A stretch of DNA of 8,650 nucleotides from Candidatus Solincola tengchongensis (GTDB lineage: Bacteria; Actinomycetota; Geothermincolia; Geothermincolales; RBG-13-55-18). Positions 6,165 through 8,650 of the stretch are shown piece by piece; the first letter of the stretch is position 1, and each line of letters opens with the position of its first letter. The notes under the pieces were generated by a model. That model did no database searches. It was given only the letters and a program-made list of their open reading frames with translations, and had not been told where the DNA came from. The DNA lies in the NCBI GenBank assembly GCA_015711895.1, contig MU158598.1, positions 9,589-18,238 of the forward strand, read 5' to 3'. The translations under genes and the position numbers were made by a program.

Positions 6165-7433
6165 GTGCGCGGCATCGACGTCTTCAGCCGTCCCCTGGAG
6201 TACCTCACCCCACTGGGCGAACAGGTGGGGGAGATCATCCGGGAGTGGGTGGAGAAGGAGGTCATACCCTACCGCCGAGAGTTCGACGAGGACTACCTGG
6301 AGCACCGCCTCATCCTCCCGCCCTTCAAGAAGTTGCTGGGCGAGTACGGCATCCAGCGCATACTCTTCCCCGAGGACCTGGGGGGCTGGGGCCTGGGCCA
6401 CTCCGATTACCTCTGCGTGGCCGCTTTCCGCATGTTCGAGGAGATCGCCCGCGCCGACTCCGGGATGGCCGTGGCCTTCGGGGTGGTCTTCTGGCCCCTG
6501 GTGCTCATCTGCTGCGAGCCCCACGTCAACCGGCGCCTGTGCGAGGAGTTCGCCCCCATGTTCACCGGGACCACGGAGCCCGTCTTCTCCTGCTTGGCCA
6601 TGACCGAGCCGCAGGGAGGGTCGGACATAGAGAACGTGGAGGTGCTCAAGGGGAGCACCATCCGCACCACCGCTGTGCGGGACGGCGACGAATGGGTCAT
6701 CAACGGCCACAAGCTGTGGCCCACCAACACCGGCGGGGTGGCCGACCTCATGGCCGTGGTCTGCACCACCAATCCCGGCTCCCGCAACCCCGAGGACATC
6801 GCCATCATCTTCGTGCCTTGCGACCGCCCCGGCGTGACCCAGGGCCCGGCCTACGAGAAGGCAGGCATGGCCGCGGACAAGAACGGCGACATCTGGTTCG
6901 AGAACGTGCGCGTCCCCCTGTGGTACCGGGCCTGCGGCCCCGGGGACGACGCCAAGTACTACGGCGAGGTGGTCTCCCTGGGCAACATGGGGAGCATCGC
7001 CTTCGCCGTGGGGGTGATGCTCAACATCTATGAGAAACTGCAGGAGTACGTGAACCGCAAGACCTACCGCGGCATGCCCCTCAAGGAGAACGACGCCGTG
7101 GCCGGGGTGCTGGCCGACTTCGCCGCCACCATCGAGGCGGTGCGCATCATCGGTTACCAGTGTGCCCGCATGTGCGACCGCCAGGACCTCTACGGGCCGC
7201 GCTGGACCCCGGAGATCGTGGCCCGGGCCCGCGCCCACCGTTACTTCGCCGCTGACCGCGCCCTGGAGGCTATCGGCAAGGTGATGAACCTCATGGAATG
7301 CTTCGGGCCGGACCGCGACTGGGACGTGGAGAAGCACTGGCGGGACATCAAGATGGTCCAGCTCTGGTTGGGCGGCAAACAGCTCAGCCAGATGGAGGTG
7401 GCCCGCTGGTTCTTCGAGTGCGAGACGCTTTGA
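6165..7433 (+). CDS. Acyl-CoA dehydrogenase family protein 3, Leu at the catalytic Glu position
   Basis: A 422-residue paralogue of dehydrogenase 1, collinear without gaps and identical at about 312 of 422 positions by hand count. The flavin-site motifs are intact: MTEPQGGSD at 146-154 and INGHKLWPTNTG at 179-190, so FAD binding is expected. The C-terminal motif reads QLWLGGKQL against QLVEGSKQL in dehydrogenase 1, so Leu402 replaces the catalytic Glu. Residues 271-276 (SLGNMG) also offer no acid at the alternative isovaleryl-type position. It may use a different base, catalyse a different elimination (some alicyclic-acid dehydrogenases use an Asp elsewhere), or act as the FAD-binding partner in a mixed complex. 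Asp98 in the ARADSG stretch is one acidic candidate, but it is conserved in all three proteins. It uses a GTG start and is followed 10 nt later by helical protein A. Confidence 0.92.
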   Translation: MRGIDVFSRPLEYLTPLGEQVGEIIREWVEKEVIPYRREFDEDYLEHRLILPPFKKLLGEYGIQRILFPEDLGGWGLGHSDYLCVAAFRMFEEIARADSGMAVAFGVVFWPLVLICCEPHVNRRLCEEFAPMFTGTTEPVFSCLAMTEPQGGSDIENVEVLKGSTIRTTAVRDGDEWVINGHKLWPTNTGGVADLMAVVCTTNPGSRNPEDIAIIFVPCDRPGVTQGPAYEKAGMAADKNGDIWFENVRVPLWYRACGPGDDAKYYGEVVSLGNMGSIAFAVGVMLNIYEKLQEYVNRKTYRGMPLKENDAVAGVLADFAATIEAVRIIGYQCARMCDRQDLYGPRWTPEIVARARAHRYFAADRALEAIGKVMNLMECFGPDRDWDVEKHWRDIKMVQLWLGGKQLSQMEVARWFFECETL

Positions 7434-7443
7434 GGTGATGAAG

Positions 7444-8163
7444 ATGGCCGTGGAAACGGGTACCCGGACGGAAGTGGAGACGCGGGGGCTGGTGGACGCC
7501 CTGGACCGCATCCTGCGTCAGCTCATCAGCACCCCCAAGTTCAAGGAGACGGTGATCACCCTGCTCAACGTGGTGGACCCGCCTGCGGCGCGCCGCCTGG
7601 TGCGTACCATATTCTGGCAGGACCCTGGGTTGCTCATGTCCGTGCTCGGGACTCTGCCGGCGATACTGAACACCGCGTTCCAGGCCCTGGCGGAGGCAGC
7701 CGCCCAGATGAACTCCATGCCTGCCCCCCTCCTCCAGGACCTCCTGCACCGCATCGTGGAGGGCCTGGACGGGGAGGCCCTGGGCGTGGCGGCGGGGGGA
7801 CTGGCGAAGATGCGCCTCTCCCTCGGGCTATCGGAGGAGGGGAGCGGACTGCGCCGCAGCCTCTCCTCCCTGCGCGGCGATTTCTCCTCCGCCTTCTCCG
7901 CCGCCATGGGGGATGCCTCCCTGGCCGAGCGCCTCAGCGCCTGGATGGCCGCCGCGGGCGAGAGGGCCAAGGACAAAGAGTCGTCCACTTACGCCTTCGT
8001 CCAGGCCCTCAGGAAGGCCCTGGAGAAGAACCCGGACTTCGTGAAGCACGTCTTACAGCCCCTTCTGGAATTACCTGCCAAATCCTCGACGAGGAAGGCA
8101 TCACCGAAGTCCGGTGAGACCAAACCGGACGCCAGCAAGCCAGCCGCCAAGAAGGAAGGGTAA
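7444..8163 (+). CDS. Conserved helical protein A, unknown function
   Basis: A 239-residue protein I do not recognise. No signal peptide is visible. Residues 15-127 are predicted mostly helical and match helical protein B, with the core STPKFKE (29-35), WQDPG (58-62), MSVLGTLPAILN (65-76) and PAPLLQDLLHRI (93-104). Residues 128-210 are helical and charged. The last 28 residues are low-complexity, rich in Lys, Ser, Ala and Pro (ending KPAAKKEG), probably disordered, and recall the tails of phasins or H1-like proteins, a weak resemblance only. ATG 7444 is chosen because GAGGTGAT (7432-7439), overlapping the TGA of dehydrogenase 3, lies 8 nt upstream from its core; GTG 7435 and ATG 7438 fall inside the ribosome site. 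The overlap implies translational coupling, so a role linked to the dehydrogenases is likely, for example as a binding partner, scaffold or granule/membrane-associated protein. Confidence 0.85.
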   Translation: MAVETGTRTEVETRGLVDALDRILRQLISTPKFKETVITLLNVVDPPAARRLVRTIFWQDPGLLMSVLGTLPAILNTAFQALAEAAAQMNSMPAPLLQDLLHRIVEGLDGEALGVAAGGLAKMRLSLGLSEEGSGLRRSLSSLRGDFSSAFSAAMGDASLAERLSAWMAAAGERAKDKESSTYAFVQALRKALEKNPDFVKHVLQPLLELPAKSSTRKASPKSGETKPDASKPAAKKEG

Positions 8164-8175
8164 GGGGGTGAGAGC

Positions 8176-8650
8176 ATGGAACGCCGGGATGTAAACCCGG
8201 GCCTCGGGGAGAGGATACTCAAGGAGGTCATCGCCACTCCCGCCCTGAAGGAGGTCTTCCTCCTCCAGTTAAAGGACATCAGGCCGGAGACGGCGTCAGG
8301 TCTTGTCAAGACCCTGCTCTGGGGGGACCCGGGCGTCTCCATGAGCCTCTTCGGGGCCCTGCCTGACGCTGCCAACTGGCTGCTGGAGTTCCTGCTATTA
8401 ATGGGACGCCAGCTCAACGGCCTCCCCGAGCCGCTGCTCCGGGACATCTTGGGGCGCATCGGCGCGGGTATAGACCGTGAACGCCTGGGGGAGCTTCCCC
8501 AGATTTACGGGAAGCTCCTGCGCCGTCTGCTCCTGGGGGAGGGCAGGCCTCCCGAGGAGGTCCGGGACGCGGTAATCTCCGCGCTGAACCGGGCCCTCGC
8601 CGCCCTCGAGCGCTCCACCGCCCGGCTGGCGGCGAACCGGGAGGAGCTGG
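8176..8650 (+). CDS. Conserved helical protein B, paralogue of A, partial at right edge
   Basis: An open frame of 158 codons running off the window. ATG 8176 follows AAGGGGGTGA (8162-8171), which begins inside the stop codon of protein A; the gap is 12 nt. Residues 10-115 align without gaps to protein A at about 40 of 98 positions. Shared elements are ATPALKE (20-26), LVKTLLWGDPG (43-53), MSLFGALPDAAN (56-67) and EPLLRDILGRI (85-95). Residues 66-80 are strongly hydrophobic (NWLLEFLLLMGRQL), which could be a buried or membrane-touching helix. The tail after residue 120 is charged and coiled-coil-like (EEVRDAVISALNRALAALER). No family is recognised. The two proteins look like an old tandem duplication, perhaps forming a heterodimer. 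Confidence 0.85.
   Translation, partial: MERRDVNPGLGERILKEVIATPALKEVFLLQLKDIRPETASGLVKTLLWGDPGVSMSLFGALPDAANWLLEFLLLMGRQLNGLPEPLLRDILGRIGAGIDRERLGELPQIYGKLLRRLLLGEGRPPEEVRDAVISALNRALAALERSTARLAANREEL

Noticed and set aside
6006..7511. 501-codon open frame on the minus strand
   Set aside because: It lies opposite dehydrogenase 3 and reads as low-complexity Gly/Val/His/Leu-rich sequence typical of the antisense of high-GC coding DNA. No family motif is seen and the plus-strand gene is certain.

Overview
The window is high-GC bacterial DNA with AGGAGGTGATC-type ribosome binding sites. It holds the start of a corrinoid (vitamin B12) protein gene on the minus strand, a long gene-poor stretch, a TetR-family regulator, and a plus-strand gene cluster: three related acyl-CoA dehydrogenase-like proteins followed by two paralogous helical proteins of unknown function. 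The last gene runs off the right edge. A corrinoid methyl-carrier next to acyl-CoA dehydrogenases fits an anaerobic or facultative lineage that uses methylated compounds and acyl-CoA oxidation, for example deep-branching Actinomycetota or Desulfobacterota. No marker gene fixes the taxon, so this is a low-confidence guess.

Layout. 1-322 (minus): N-terminal 107 codons of a MtbC/MttC-like corrinoid protein, cut by the left edge. 323-1826: about 1.5 kb with no convincing gene but several perfect short dyads, and a 50-nt unit repeated 75 nt apart just before the regulator. 1827-2483: TetR regulator. 2484-3292: about 0.8 kb without a gene, containing a near-consensus sigma-70 promoter (TTGACA, 17 bp, TATCAT) with a perfect 14-bp palindrome filling most of the spacer, a strong candidate operator for the TetR protein. 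3293-4561: dehydrogenase 1. 4562-4912: spacer with an imperfect 72-nt-period duplication and a possible 29-codon ORF. 4913-6148, 6165-7433, 7444-8163 and 8176-8650: dehydrogenase 2, dehydrogenase 3, helical protein A and helical protein B (partial), with gaps of 10-16 nt and ribosome sites at or just after the preceding stop codons, so almost certainly cotranscribed.

How the parts may work together. Dehydrogenases 1 and 3 are both 422 residues and about 74% identical by an ungapped hand count. Dehydrogenase 1 keeps the Glu of the C-terminal (Y)EG(T/S) motif that is the catalytic base in many acyl-CoA dehydrogenases; dehydrogenase 3 has Leu there and dehydrogenase 2 has Val. Dehydrogenase 2 has also lost the TEPxxGSD and GHKxW flavin-site signatures. 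This suggests a heteromeric enzyme in which only some subunits are catalytic, comparable in principle to the alpha2-beta2 FadE/ChsE dehydrogenases of mycobacterial steroid catabolism, or the use of a different base or reaction. The two helical proteins share a W-x-DPG core and about 40% identity over about 100 residues; being coupled to the dehydrogenases, they are candidate partners. The substrate cannot be read from the sequence.
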